A DNA stretch of 10,649 nucleotides from Chitinophagaceae bacterium (GTDB taxonomy: Bacteria > Bacteroidota > Bacteroidia > Chitinophagales > Chitinophagaceae), in the NCBI GenBank assembly GCA_947468255.1, contig CANIMM010000081.1:1-10649 (forward strand), given 5' to 3'. The notes under the pieces were generated by a model. That model was not told the DNA's origin, did no database searches, and was given only the letters and a program-made list of their open reading frames with translations. The position numbers and the translations under genes are program-made. Positions 1 to 7,800 of this stretch are shown in pieces; position 1 is the stretch's first letter; each line of letters starts with the position of its first letter.

Positions 1-17
1 GGAAAAGGGGCGCTAAA

Positions 18-55
18 CAGAAAAAGCCATTCGCCGTGGTGAATGGCTTTTTCTG
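18..55. terminator. Strong bidirectional hairpin terminator
   Basis: A perfect 15-bp stem (18-32 pairs with 41-55) encloses an 8-nt loop (33-40). The stem holds an A5 run on the left and a T5 run on the right, so it can end transcription from either side. A TAA at 14-16 in frame with the first bases (tail E-K-G-R) could be the stop of a plus-strand gene lying left of the window, with the hairpin starting two bases after it. The stem is seen directly; the upstream gene is inferred. Confidence 0.8.
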
Positions 56-70
56 TATCTATCAGTGAGC

Positions 71-100
71 TAGGTTAGTTGCATCTTTTGTTATATTTAC
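71..100 (+). promoter_or_regulatory. Probable promoter region of the 104 gene
   Basis: The gap between the terminator and the start codon at 104 must hold any promoter for the first gene. It contains TATATTTA at 92-99, which differs from the Bacteroidota -7 consensus TAnnTTTG in the last base. It also has AGTTGCATCTTT at 77-88, the same 12-mer that begins the two repeat elements at 1046 and 2730. No TTG at the usual -33 spacing is evident. If 92-99 is the -7 box the transcript would be almost leaderless; if the GTTG at 78-81 is the end of the box, the leader is about 15-20 nt. Confidence 0.35.
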
Positions 101-103
101 TTT

Positions 104-598
104 ATGAAAAAGATTTTATTCGCAACTTCCTGTATGCTTTTTTGCATATCCGCAAAAGCACAATCATTTCAAATTAAAGATTTATCAAGTTCATTGGGAA
201 GCTGGGAAGGGAAATTGACCTATTTGGATTATTCAACAGGGAAACCTTACACGATGTTAGCCAATATATTGATAAGTTTGACCGAGAATAAAAGCGGTTA
301 TATTATGGGTTATGAATACCCAAAAGAACCACTGGCAAACTCAAAGGACACCACTTATGTTACTGACAAATTATTTGGCAAAGAAAAAATTGTTGAGTTC
401 AGCAAAGATGTAAATGGCGGTTTTACATTAGTTACTGAAATAGAAGGGGAAGACGGCAATGACAATAAAAAAGCAATGCTGAGGCATACCTATCATTTAA
501 AGTTAAATACCTATTCTATTATTAAGGAAGTGAAATTTGAGGGTGGGGATAAATGGATAAAAAGGAACGAATACCTTCTTAACAGAATTGGAAAATAG
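104..598 (+). CDS. Exported protein of unknown function
   Basis: A 164-residue protein not recognised as a named family. Residues 1-20 form a Sec signal peptide: MKK start, hydrophobic core, and a likely cut after the AKA before Q20. The mature part is rich in beta-strand-like patches, with a G-x-W-E-G motif near residue 32 (LGSWEGKLTYLDY) and repeated alternating hydrophobic and polar stretches. This suggests a small calycin/lipocalin-like beta-barrel, but that is inference from pattern only. It ends with a basic RIGK tail and has no T9SS sorting domain, so a periplasmic location is most likely. The ATG at 104 is preferred because the signal peptide follows directly; there is no clear Shine-Dalgarno sequence, which is normal for this phylum. 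The next gene follows after 35 nt on the same strand and may be co-transcribed. Confidence 0.8.
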   Translation: MKKILFATSCMLFCISAKAQSFQIKDLSSSLGSWEGKLTYLDYSTGKPYTMLANILISLTENKSGYIMGYEYPKEPLANSKDTTYVTDKLFGKEKIVEFSKDVNGGFTLVTEIEGEDGNDNKKAMLRHTYHLKLNTYSIIKEVKFEGGDKWIKRNEYLLNRIGK

Positions 599-627
599 TT
601 TATCTTCCCTTTCTAATTTCAAACTAT
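595..627 (+). other. Small inverted repeat between the first two genes
   Basis: ATAGTTT at 595-601 overlaps the stop codon of the first gene and pairs perfectly with AAACTAT at 621-627. The loop is 19 nt, and the hairpin ends 6 nt before the ATG at 634. There is no T-run after it, so it is not a standard terminator. It could modulate translation of the second gene, but a 7-bp AT-rich repeat can occur by chance. Confidence 0.25.
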
Positions 628-633
628 AACCGG

Positions 634-960
634 ATGTCGAAAAAAATAATTTTCTCATTGTTTTTTGTAATCGTTATAATATCATGCAATCGCTGTTATG
701 CACAAAATATCCCAATGACATTTCACAATGGTTCATTTTCGTCTATTTATTTAAGCATTCCTGGTGTGATGAATCCAAATTTGAGTCCGAAATCAAATAG
801 TGGGGTAAGTTTGGACGCTGGACAGGTTGTGTATTTCTTTCCAAATGGCAAAAAAGGTAAAAAGGAAGTACTATTTGTTGTAAGCCCTAATTGGAAAAAG
901 GATACCATTTTACAGGTAGATGAAATTATCAGATTTCGTATAAAAAGCTTAGGGTATTAA
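634..960 (+). CDS. Small exported or lipoprotein-like protein
   Basis: A 108-residue protein of unknown function. The N-terminus (MSKK, then a hydrophobic run of about 12 residues) is a clear export signal. Two processing routes are possible: lipoprotein cleavage at Cys18 (VIISC fits a loose lipobox) or ordinary cleavage after YAQ near residue 24. The mature part of about 85 residues has the phrase MTFHNGSFSSIYLSIPGVM, then a G/K-rich turn (NGKKGKKE) and beta-like strands, so it is probably a small all-beta domain. No catalytic motif is visible. It lies 35 nt behind the 104 gene, and a 7-bp inverted repeat (595-601 with 621-627) sits in the spacer just before its start. Start choice is supported by the signal peptide. 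Confidence 0.7.
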   Translation: MSKKIIFSLFFVIVIISCNRCYAQNIPMTFHNGSFSSIYLSIPGVMNPNLSPKSNSGVSLDAGQVVYFFPNGKKGKKEVLFVVSPNWKKDTILQVDEIIRFRIKSLGY

Positions 961-1045
961 ATAAAAAAAATCGCACATCCTGCAAACTTGCAAGAAGTTC
1001 ATCCCTTTAATTTCCGAATAGTCACAAACTCAATCAAACTGTTAT

Positions 1046-1124
1046 AGTTGCATCTTTCGAAAAAAGGGAGCTTGGAAATTAACCACTTACACTATACTAT
1101 AGGTGGGTTTTTTATTTCCCTGCC
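1046..1124 (+). repeat. Non-coding repeat element, copy A
   Basis: This stretch is homologous to 2730-2807. From the shared TTG (1048 against 2732) the two copies align without gaps for 58 nt, with about 43 identities by hand count. A 1-nt gap follows in the T-rich run, then the shared TCCCTGCC. Conserved blocks are AGTTGCATCTTTC, AGGGxGCTT, AACCACTT, TAGGTG, the T-run and CCCTGCC. The base before the block, TATAGTTG at 1043-1050, is one mismatch from the -7 box TAnnTTTG, so transcription may begin inside the element. A reading frame runs through it only if TTG at 1048 is taken as a start, which would give an implausible N-terminus for the next gene, so I treat it as non-coding. Confidence 0.6.
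1083..1113 (+). terminator. Terminator-like hairpin ending element A
   Basis: CCACTTA (1083-1089) pairs with TAGGTGG (1100-1106), giving 7 bp with one G-U pair around a 10-nt loop. G1107 and six Ts (1108-1113) follow. A short RNA of about 60 nt beginning near 1053 could stop here, or the hairpin could act as an attenuator about 120 nt before the start at 1234. AGGGA at 1065-1069 can also pair with TCCCT at 1117-1121, which encloses this hairpin. Confidence 0.4.
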
Positions 1125-1233
1125 TGGTTTTGGATTTTTAGTGAGAAAACAGTTGTATTTTGGGAAGCATTTCCACACAACAAGCAGCGATGAATACAAT
1201 AAAAAAAAGCAGGCTGAAATAAAGCATTTTTTA

Positions 1234-2009
1234 ATGGAAACTACATTTAATGATCCTTTTTTGAAAATAAAAGCAACCTTATTTTTCGTAATTTTCTACC
1301 TAATTGCTTTTACTTCAATAGCGCAAACAGGTATTGGTACCACTACGCCAGATCCATCTGCAAAATTAGATTTGAGTTCAACCAACAAAGGCTTCTTACC
1401 ACCTCGCGTTACTTTAACAAGTATTACCGATATTACTACCATAGCGAATCCGGCAACGGCATTATTGGTATATAATACAGGGAATAATGTCAATATTTCT
1501 GCACAGGATATTATTATTGGAATGGCACAAACTGGGCAAGGATTAGCAGCATCGGTACTATTTTAGCCTCTAATCCGGTAACAGTTTCTGCCACAATAAC
1601 TCCACCAACAACCGGTACAAGAACAATAGATAAAACCTTTGCAGTTGACAATGGTACAACGAAAAAAATTTATTTGCAATTAGGCTATGAGGGGTCGGCA
1701 GCCGGCAGTGGCGATTATCTTTTTTCGCTTCCAACAGGTATTACGTTTAATACGAGTACAGGATACAATCCAATATTTACTGGAACTTTATGGTCGCCTT
1801 CTATTTCGGCCATGGCCCCCAGCACTATTCCTATAAGTGGTGTAATAACAGTTGGGGGTGCGTGGAATCAATATATGTTTGTAGTTCCTTATTCTAGCAC
1901 ACAATATAGAATAGTAATTGGTTTTGGGAGTACAATTTCATTCTGGAATTCTGGGTGGTTTGCTTTTTCATCCAATACGTTATTTAGTGGCACTTTTGAT
2001 ATTAGGTAA
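1234..2009 (+). pseudogene. Frameshifted secreted surface-type protein (GFLPPR module)
   Basis: Two reading frames together make one protein of about 257 residues. Frame one starts with ATG 1234 (METTFNDPF), has a hydrophobic signal segment ending in SIAQ, and reads TGIGTTTPDPSAKLDLSS and then GFLPPRVTL, the standard Bacteroidota surface-protein module. It reads correctly through NVNISA (gca at 1501-1503). The expected continuation GYYYWNGTNWARISS is in another frame from gga at 1506. Removing the two bases CA at 1504-1505 joins the frames exactly, so the lesion looks like a CA duplication (GCACAGG from GCAGG). The second half, to the TAA at 2007-2009, is a beta-rich domain rich in Ser, Thr and Gly. 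As written, the first frame stops at 1566. It could be a true pseudogene, a slippage-controlled gene or a sequence error. The TTG at 1048 opens the same frame but has no signal peptide, so ATG 1234 is preferred. Confidence 0.75.
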
Positions 2010-2143
2010 GCATTGTAAAATTCATAACCATTGATACCATATTAGATATTAAGTTCTACAATTAAGGCCAAATTTTGATCATGCTTTGAATTCAAGCGCT
2101 TGTGTTTACATGCTAGGCTTACATATTTCAAGTTAACATTGAT

Positions 2144-2191
2144 GTCATATCATTTTAGCTTAATTATACTTTGATAGTATGACCATTTTTT
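2144..2191 (+). terminator. Likely terminator after the frameshifted gene
   Basis: GTCATA (2144-2149) pairs with TATGAC (2178-2183), and TCA (2150-2152) pairs with TGA (2172-2174) across a 3-nt bulge. A run of six Ts at 2186-2191 follows two bases after the stem. It lies about 135 nt past the stop at 2009. The rest of 2010-2208 shows no gene. It could serve the plus-strand transcript; on the minus strand no T-run follows. Confidence 0.4.
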
Positions 2192-2208
2192 ATAAGATGA
2201 ATTGCAGC

Positions 2209-2616
2209 TTATATTTCCGTATAACTTTTGAAATTATCTAAAATCATTTGCCAACCCATTTGTTGTAGCGCTACCGTATTTTCTGTTTCTGGTTCAAATT
2301 TTTCTGTGATTAGCGTTCCATTTTCTGTTTCTTCAAACAATACCGACATTTTTCTTCCGTCTCCCAATAATATTTCTATCAATTTTTCTGATTCAATAGT
2401 TTGATACGTACCCCAAAAGTCAAAGCTCATAGAATTGTCTTTGGCAGACATGATGTAATGAAATTCCCCACCAACAATTAAATGGTTCTCAGCCTTGGGA
2501 CAATGCCAATCGGAACTGGCGAAATTCCATTTTTTAATATGTTCGGCACCTGTCCAGTATCCCCACACTTTATTGATTGGAGCATGAATGGTTGATGTTA
2601 TCGTTACTAGATTCAT
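2209..2616 (-). CDS. AHSA1/SRPBCC-family (START-like) protein
   Basis: A 135-residue cytoplasmic protein of the SRPBCC superfamily, AHSA1-like branch (activator of Hsp90 ATPase homologue 1 domain). The family folds into a helix-grip with a hydrophobic cavity; substrates are mostly unknown. Visible hallmarks are the opening strand and helix ITSTIHAPINKVWGYWT, then HIKKWNFASSDWHCPKAEN, GGEFHYIMSAKDNSMSFDFWGTY in the central sheet, and the C-terminal helix QQMGWQMILDNFKSY. Length matches single-domain members. No signal peptide is present. It is the only minus-strand gene in its neighbourhood, flanked by plus-strand genes with no shared operon, so context says nothing about its job. The ATG at 2616 is preceded by an A-rich stretch and starts exactly at the domain's first strand. 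The family call is firm; the specific role is unknown. Confidence 0.85.
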   Translation of the reverse strand: MNLVTITSTIHAPINKVWGYWTGAEHIKKWNFASSDWHCPKAENHLIVGGEFHYIMSAKDNSMSFDFWGTYQTIESEKLIEILLGDGRKMSVLFEETENGTLITEKFEPETENTVALQQMGWQMILDNFKSYTEI

Positions 2617-2729
2617 TTTTTAGCCATCAATTTAATTTTATTTTTTTATCATGCCAACTTTCCCCATGTAATTTTCATTAAACATCTATCAATTATTTTA
2701 TGATAAATATTGCTTTATTATAGCATTTA

Positions 2730-2807
2730 AGTTGCATCTTTCCTCATTAGGGGGCTTCATAATCAACCACTTTCACAAAAATGTAGGTGTTTTTTTATGT
2801 CCCTGCC
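2730..2807 (+). repeat. Non-coding repeat element, copy B
   Basis: Second copy of the element at 1046-1124. It shares AGTTGCATCTTTC, AGGGxGCTT, AACCACTT, TAGGTG, the T-run and CCCTGCC in the same order and nearly the same spacing. It lies 180 nt before the AraC-type regulator. The promoter-like base pattern is weaker here (TTAAGTTG at 2727-2734) but a TTG is present at 2710-2712. AGGG at 2749-2752 can pair with CCCT at 2801-2804, as in copy A. The two copies differ enough to be old, or kept similar by selection on structure. Confidence 0.6.
2768..2796 (+). terminator. Terminator-like hairpin ending element B
   Basis: CACTT (2768-2772) pairs with AGGTG (2785-2789), a 5-bp stem with one G-U pair and a 12-nt loop, followed at once by seven Ts (2790-2796). 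It is weaker than the matching hairpin in copy A, which has two more pairs. The position and the T-run are conserved between the copies. Confidence 0.35.
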
Positions 2808-2988
2808 AGATTCCAGCAAGGGTTTGTTTTTTCTGAACATGGTGGTAATTTCAGCTGAAGCAATGGAGCATTTTATAAATCCCCAACGAGATGTGAATAA
2901 AAACATACCTTTATTTCAAGTGAAGCCGTCTAATAAATAGTCCACCTTGTTTTTACAGCCCACCTAACCAAATTACTAACCATCCTGC

Positions 2989-4167
2989 ATGTTTGAAGTA
3001 CTATATATTGGAAGCATATTTTGTGCATTATTAACCATTTACTTGTTGTTATTCAAGGAAAATGCAATAAAGTCGTATTCTAATTATATCTTATCTGCCA
3101 TATTGTTTTTAGAGATATACTTTGTAATTATCTATTTATTAATTTATACTAGTCTGATCAATGAATTACCCTTGCTTTATAAAACAGCAGCGCCATTTAA
3201 TTTCTTAATAGCCCCACTGGCTTATTTGTATGTAAAATCAGTTCTATTTAATAAAAAAGGGTTATCAGCAATTGATTTTTTGCATTTTCTTCCATTTGTT
3301 TTTGCAATTATAAACTACCTGCCTTTCTTCTTGATACCCATTGCAGAAAAGAAGCTGATTGTGCAGTTGACAAGTGATGATATAAGTTATGCGTTTAGGT
3401 ACCAGGCTGGCTATCTTCCTGAATATGTAATCTTTGTATTTAAAATTATCCAAAGCATACTATACTTGATTGTTCAATGGAAATTAATAGTTGATTTTAA
3501 AAAGGAAAATAAAAACATCCCAATTGAATCACAAATAAAGAAGGTGGTGAAGTGGTTAAAAATATTTAGCGGGATATTTACGACCATTCTTTTTGGATTT
3601 TTCTTTATGGCCTTCTTCTTTTATGTGTTACCACTCGATAGTTATTTCGAATTTATTAATTTGGTTCAAAGCCTATTGCTGTCGGTAAGCTTTTTTACCC
3701 TAAGCACCTACATTTTATTAAACCCTGCTATACTGGATGGTTTGCCATTTGTTAAATATCGGCTGCAAGCGTCGAGTATTTTAAATCAGCAGGAATGCAG
3801 GCCATTTATAGTAGAAAACTTTGAAAATGAAATTGCTCTAATTGAAGCCTATATGAAGGAGCAGGAAGTATTTTTAAACCCTAAAATTACATTGACCCAA
3901 GTTTCAGCAGCACTTGAAATACCCATCAAAGATTTATCATATATAATTAATAATCATTTTGAGCTTAGGTTCAATGATTATATCAATCAATACCGAGTTA
4001 ACTACTTTTCCAAAATGCTTGCTGATGACTATTTGAGTAATTATACCATTGATTCATTGATTCAAAAAGCAGGGTTCTCCTCAAAAAGCACTTTTCATGC
4101 TGCATTCAAAAAAATCCACCATTGTACTCCTAGCCAATACATTTCAAATCAAAAAGCTAATTGTTAA
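2989..4167 (+). CDS. Membrane-anchored AraC-family transcription regulator
   Basis: A 392-residue regulator that joins a membrane part to an AraC-type DNA-binding domain, an architecture common in Bacteroidota. About seven hydrophobic segments are seen near residues 4-22, 33-54, 67-85, 97-118, 145-167, 190-213 and 222-244. A linker follows, then the helix-turn-helix domain at about 285-388: the first HTH around 300-321 (LTQVSAALEIPIKDLSYIIN) and the second around 353-374. The family signature follows as GFSSKSTFHAAFKK and TPSQY; the usual glycine between KK and TP is His here. The membrane part presumably senses a signal in or across the inner membrane; the ligand is unknown. Start ATG 2989 leads directly into the first membrane segment. 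It lies just before the surface-protein pair at 4278-8526 on the same strand and may control it; that is inference from position. Confidence 0.9.
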   Translation: MFEVLYIGSIFCALLTIYLLLFKENAIKSYSNYILSAILFLEIYFVIIYLLIYTSLINELPLLYKTAAPFNFLIAPLAYLYVKSVLFNKKGLSAIDFLHFLPFVFAIINYLPFFLIPIAEKKLIVQLTSDDISYAFRYQAGYLPEYVIFVFKIIQSILYLIVQWKLIVDFKKENKNIPIESQIKKVVKWLKIFSGIFTTILFGFFFMAFFFYVLPLDSYFEFINLVQSLLLSVSFFTLSTYILLNPAILDGLPFVKYRLQASSILNQQECRPFIVENFENEIALIEAYMKEQEVFLNPKITLTQVSAALEIPIKDLSYIINNHFELRFNDYINQYRVNYFSKMLADDYLSNYTIDSLIQKAGFSSKSTFHAAFKKIHHCTPSQYISNQKANC

Positions 4168-4182
4168 CTTGTTATAGCCTCA

Positions 4183-4215
4183 TAATTGTTCGGACTTCGG
4201 TAATTAGAACCTTTT
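4183..4215 (+). terminator. Weak candidate terminator after the AraC gene
   Basis: TAATTGTT (4183-4190) can pair with GGTAATTA (4199-4206) using three G-U pairs, and five Ts follow at 4212-4216. The stem is AT- and wobble-rich, so termination here is doubtful. It is the only candidate between the stop at 4167 and the next promoter. Confidence 0.2.
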
Positions 4216-4252
4216 TGCACTCCTTTTGATGTCTATTTTTTATTCTCCTGGT

Positions 4253-4260
4253 TAGTTTTG
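4253..4260 (+). promoter_or_regulatory. Promoter -7 box for the surface-protein pair
   Basis: TAGTTTTG at 4253-4260 matches the Bacteroidota -7 consensus TAnnTTTG in every fixed position. It stands 17 nt before the ATG at 4278, giving a short leader. The nearest upstream TTG (4226-4228) is 24 nt away, longer than the usual spacing, so the -33 element is uncertain. It would drive 4278-4790 and probably the large gene at 4834. Confidence 0.5.
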
Positions 4261-4277
4261 CAGCTAATGATCTCACT

Positions 4278-4790
4278 ATGAGAATACTTCCCAGTTTATT
4301 TTTCATATTACTAATTTTTAAAGTAAACACAGGCCATGCTCAATTAGTAACACCTTCCACTGTAAATAGTGGGGGTGGATTTGCAACTGCTATGGAATGG
4401 AATATCGGAGAATCCGTTTCTATTGCCAATTTTGTTACAGCTACCTATTCATTAAATACAGGCGTTTTACAACCTAGCAGCAGCTCTGTTACTGCCATTG
4501 ATCCAACTGGAGCGCTACTACTTGGCAATCAAATCACCATTGGCCCTAATCCCACTACTAACGTATTACACATCAAGGCGAAGTTGAAGGAACTGGGCAA
4601 TTTGTCATTTAAACTAACAGATGCCAAATCGGCACTTGTATTTAGCAAGGAAGTAGCAATCACCAGCAGTAGTTATGAAAATGATATTCCCATGGAGCAA
4701 TATGCTTCAGGACTGTTCTTTTTGAGCGTGTATTTTAAGCCAGTGAATGGCAATGCTAAAACAGCTATTTATAAAATAATTAAACTATAA
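4278..4790 (+). CDS. Small T9SS-sorted surface or secreted protein
   Basis: A 170-residue protein with a signal peptide (residues 1-22, ending GHAQ) and a type IX secretion C-terminal sorting domain at about 86-170. The domain starts with ITIGPNPTTNVLHIK, where the PNP motif and the following alternating strand are typical, continues with FKLTDAKSALVFSKEV and ASGLFFLSVYF, and ends in a basic YKIIKL. This domain sends proteins through the outer membrane by T9SS, after which it is removed or joined to surface lipopolysaccharide. The short mature part (23-85) holds GGGFATAMEWNIGESVSIANF and SLNTGVLQP, a phrase often found in small Bacteroidota proteins of unknown function. The large surface protein starts 43 nt downstream, so the two probably form an operon. 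The T9SS call is firm; the function of the mature part is unknown. Confidence 0.85.
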   Translation: MRILPSLFFILLIFKVNTGHAQLVTPSTVNSGGGFATAMEWNIGESVSIANFVTATYSLNTGVLQPSSSSVTAIDPTGALLLGNQITIGPNPTTNVLHIKAKLKELGNLSFKLTDAKSALVFSKEVAITSSSYENDIPMEQYASGLFFLSVYFKPVNGNAKTAIYKIIKL

Positions 4791-4833
4791 GTATTCAATT
4801 TAATTCCAATATCATTACAATAAGGTAATATCT

Positions 4834-7800
4834 ATGCAAAAAATAAACCTACTGAATAAGCTTTTATTTTTATTCGTATTTACGCTTTTAATAAAAACGG
4901 GTACTGCCCAAACAGGATTAAATTTTCAGGGAGTAGCAAGATCAAGTACCAATGCAGTACTTGTATCTCAAGCCATTACAATTAAACTAACGATTCTACA
5001 AGGCAGTGCTACCGGCACTGCAGAATATACTGAAACAAGAAAAGTAACGACCAATGCACAGGGTTTGTTTACCGCTGTGATAGGAGATGCGGGGGCATTG
5101 AGTAACATAGGGGATTTTGCTACTATCAATTGGAAACTAACGCCTAAGTTTTTAAAAATAGAGATGGACCCTGCTGCGGGTGCAAATTTTATTACGATGG
5201 GCACCACTCAATTTCAATCAGTAGCCTATGCGCAATTTGCCAATAGCGTAGCTGCAGAAAATATTGCAGGTATCCTACCGGTATCCTCCGGTGGAACAGG
5301 GCTGAGTAGCCTAACTGCATTTAAAACAGCCTTGGCTATTGATAAAATAAACAATACAGCAGATGTAGATAAACCACTCAGTACATCGACACAAATGGCA
5401 TTGGCATTGAAAGCAAATACTACCGATGTAACTACTAGTTTGGCTACTAAAGTTGATAAGGTAAGCGGTAAAGATTTATCTACGAATGATTATACTACCA
5501 CTGAAAAAAGCAAATTAGCCGCCATTACAGGAGCCAATACCGGCGATCAGGATTTGAGTTTATATGCAACCACGGCTTCGGTGGCATTAAAAGTAAATAC
5601 TACTGATATCAGTGCCAGCTTGGATACTAAAGTGGATAAGGTAATTGGTAAAAATTTATCTACCAACGATTTTAGCAACACTGAAAAGAACAAATTGGCC
5701 GCCATTATAGGAGCCAATACGGGCGATCAGGATTTGAGTTTATTGGCAACAAGCGCTTCTGTTGCATTGAAAGCAAATACAAGTGATATCAATGCCAGCT
5801 TGGATACTAAAGTGGATAAGGTAATTGGTAAAGATTTATCCAGCAATGATTTTAGCACCACTGAAAAGAACAAATTGGCCGCCATTATAGGAGCCAATAC
5901 GGGCGATCAGGATTTGAGTTTATTGGCAACAAGCGCTTCTGTTGCATTGAAAGCAAATACAAGTGATATAAACACTTCACTAGCATTGAAAGAAAATCAA
6001 TCCAACAAATCAGCTGATGTTTTATTGGGAGGAACGGATGCTAATGATATTTTATATCCAACACAAAAAGCAGTAAAAGCTTATGTAGCTGCAAATACAG
6101 CAAGTGGTGGAATTGCAGATGGCGGCATTACCACCATTAAACTAGCTGACTTAGCAGTAACGGATTCTAAAATTGCAGATGTGGCAGCTTCAAAAATAAC
6201 CGGAACATTGGGGGTTGCGCATGGAGGAACTGGTGCTACTACCTTAACCGGTATAGTAAAAGGAAATGGAACAGGAGCATTTACTGCAGCTACTGCAGGC
6301 ACAGATTATTTAATGCCCGATGGAAGTGCAGCTAACTTAAATTCTTTTCCAACGCTCAATCAAAATACTACTGGTAATGCAGCAACAGCAACTACTGCTA
6401 TAACTGCAGGGAATATAACTGCTGCTTCAAATAGTACTTTAACATCATTACCTAATTTAGCATTAGTGGGAACCATTTCTTCTGGCACAATTAGTTTAAC
6501 AACCGATATCAAAACAAGCGGAGCGATTACGGCAGGGACTGTAACTTATCTAAATACACATGGTACGAGTGGTCAGGTATTAAGTACTACAGGTAGTGGC
6601 ACCTTAACATGGACAACGATTTCAGGTGGATCAGGTGTGCCATACACTGGTGCAACAGGTGCAGTTAATTTAGGTGCTTATGATTTAAAAGTGAATGGTT
6701 TAATTATTGGCAAAGGGGGAGGCAGTCAATTGAATAATACAGCAGTTGGTGTATCGGCTTTAAATTTAAACACAAGTGGAGATTATAATACTGCCTTTGG
6801 AGGTGGAGCACTTGTTTCAAACATAGTAGGGACAGGCAATACAGCGATTGGAGCAGGTGCAGATGTAGCATTTGATAACTTAACTAATGCAACTGTAATT
6901 GGAAGTGGTGCATCTGTTATTAGATCTAATTTCATTCAGCTGGGAAATCGAAGTGTAGAGAATGTGAGTACCTATGGAACTTTAACAGCTGGAGACGTTA
7001 CTTATCCTAAAACTCATGGAACTGCAAATCAGGTATTAAAAACAACTGGAACCGGTACTCTATCTTGGGCAACCGTTTCTGGTGGAGTAAGCTCTGTTGA
7101 ATCAATTAGCGGCACCTCAAATGTAAAGGGAGCAACCATTAGTGGCACTACGTTAACACTTACTCCTGCAGATGCCAGTAATGGAGGTATTGTAACTACT
7201 GGAGTACAAACTTTTGTAGGGGCTAAAACATTTTCAGGTACTGTTTCTGCTAATACTTTGGGAGTAGGAATAAACGCTCCAAATGCTTCAGCCGTATTGG
7301 AAGCAAGCTCATCTACCCAAGGTTTTCTACCTCCTAGGATGACACTTGAACAGAGAATTGCAATTACTAGCCCAGCACAAGGATTAATGATATATTGTAC
7401 AAATTGCGGAGCAAACGGAGAACCGGAATACTATAATGGTAATGCTTGGATGAATTTTGCCGGAACTGCCACTTCAAAAAGCACACCTACTATCAATATA
7501 ACTGTAGGCACTTATACTTTTACAACAAGTACATCACAAGGACCTAATAGTGCAACCAATTCTGGAACTGGCAGCACTTATGCTTACACTTATCTTGGAA
7601 CGGGTTCTACAACCTATGCTTCAAGTGCTACTCGTCCAACCAATGCAGGAACTTATAGTGTAACTGTAAGCTTAAGTGCTAGTGGGGATGGCAATTATAA
7701 CGCTGCAACTGCAAGTGCTGCATTTACTATTGCTCAAGCAATACCAACAGTAACGCCAACTATTGGTACTTATAATTATTCAGGTACCGAGCAAGGCCCT

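Larger units (their letters stand above)
2617..2988. other. Gene-free stretch with element B and a 33-codon frame
   Basis: This 372-nt region lies between the divergently transcribed SRPBCC gene and the AraC regulator, so it should hold the promoters of both. It contains repeat copy B (2730-2807). Beyond that, an ATG-started frame of 33 codons runs from 2839 to 2940 (opening MVVISAEAMEHF). It has no signal peptide, no recognised motif and no ribosome-binding site, and is as likely to be chance as a real small gene. GCTGAA followed by AGCATTTT near 2855-2875 resembles bases 1213-1230 just before the gene at 1234, so homology with copy A's flank may reach further than the core. Confidence 0.4.

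Noticed and set aside
976..1004. Terminator after the 634 gene
   Set aside because: Only a 5-bp AACTT/AAGTT stem is found near 985-999 with no following T-run.
1190..1222. Ten-codon frame MNTIKKSRLK as a leader peptide
   Set aside because: It is very short, has no regulatory codon run beyond a few lysines, and no attenuator hairpin directly follows it.
1048..1233. N-terminal extension of the frameshifted gene from TTG 1048
   Set aside because: It would start inside a promoter-like repeat, has no signal peptide, and the true signal peptide begins after ATG 1234. The open frame is probably chance.
1674..2009. Separate gene from 1674
   Set aside because: Its apparent start is a TTG within a continuous upstream coding frame; it is the second half of the frameshifted gene.
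5401..5969. CRISPR-like or phage-integration repeat array
   Set aside because: The 180-bp units are in-frame protein modules with no short repeats and unique spacers.
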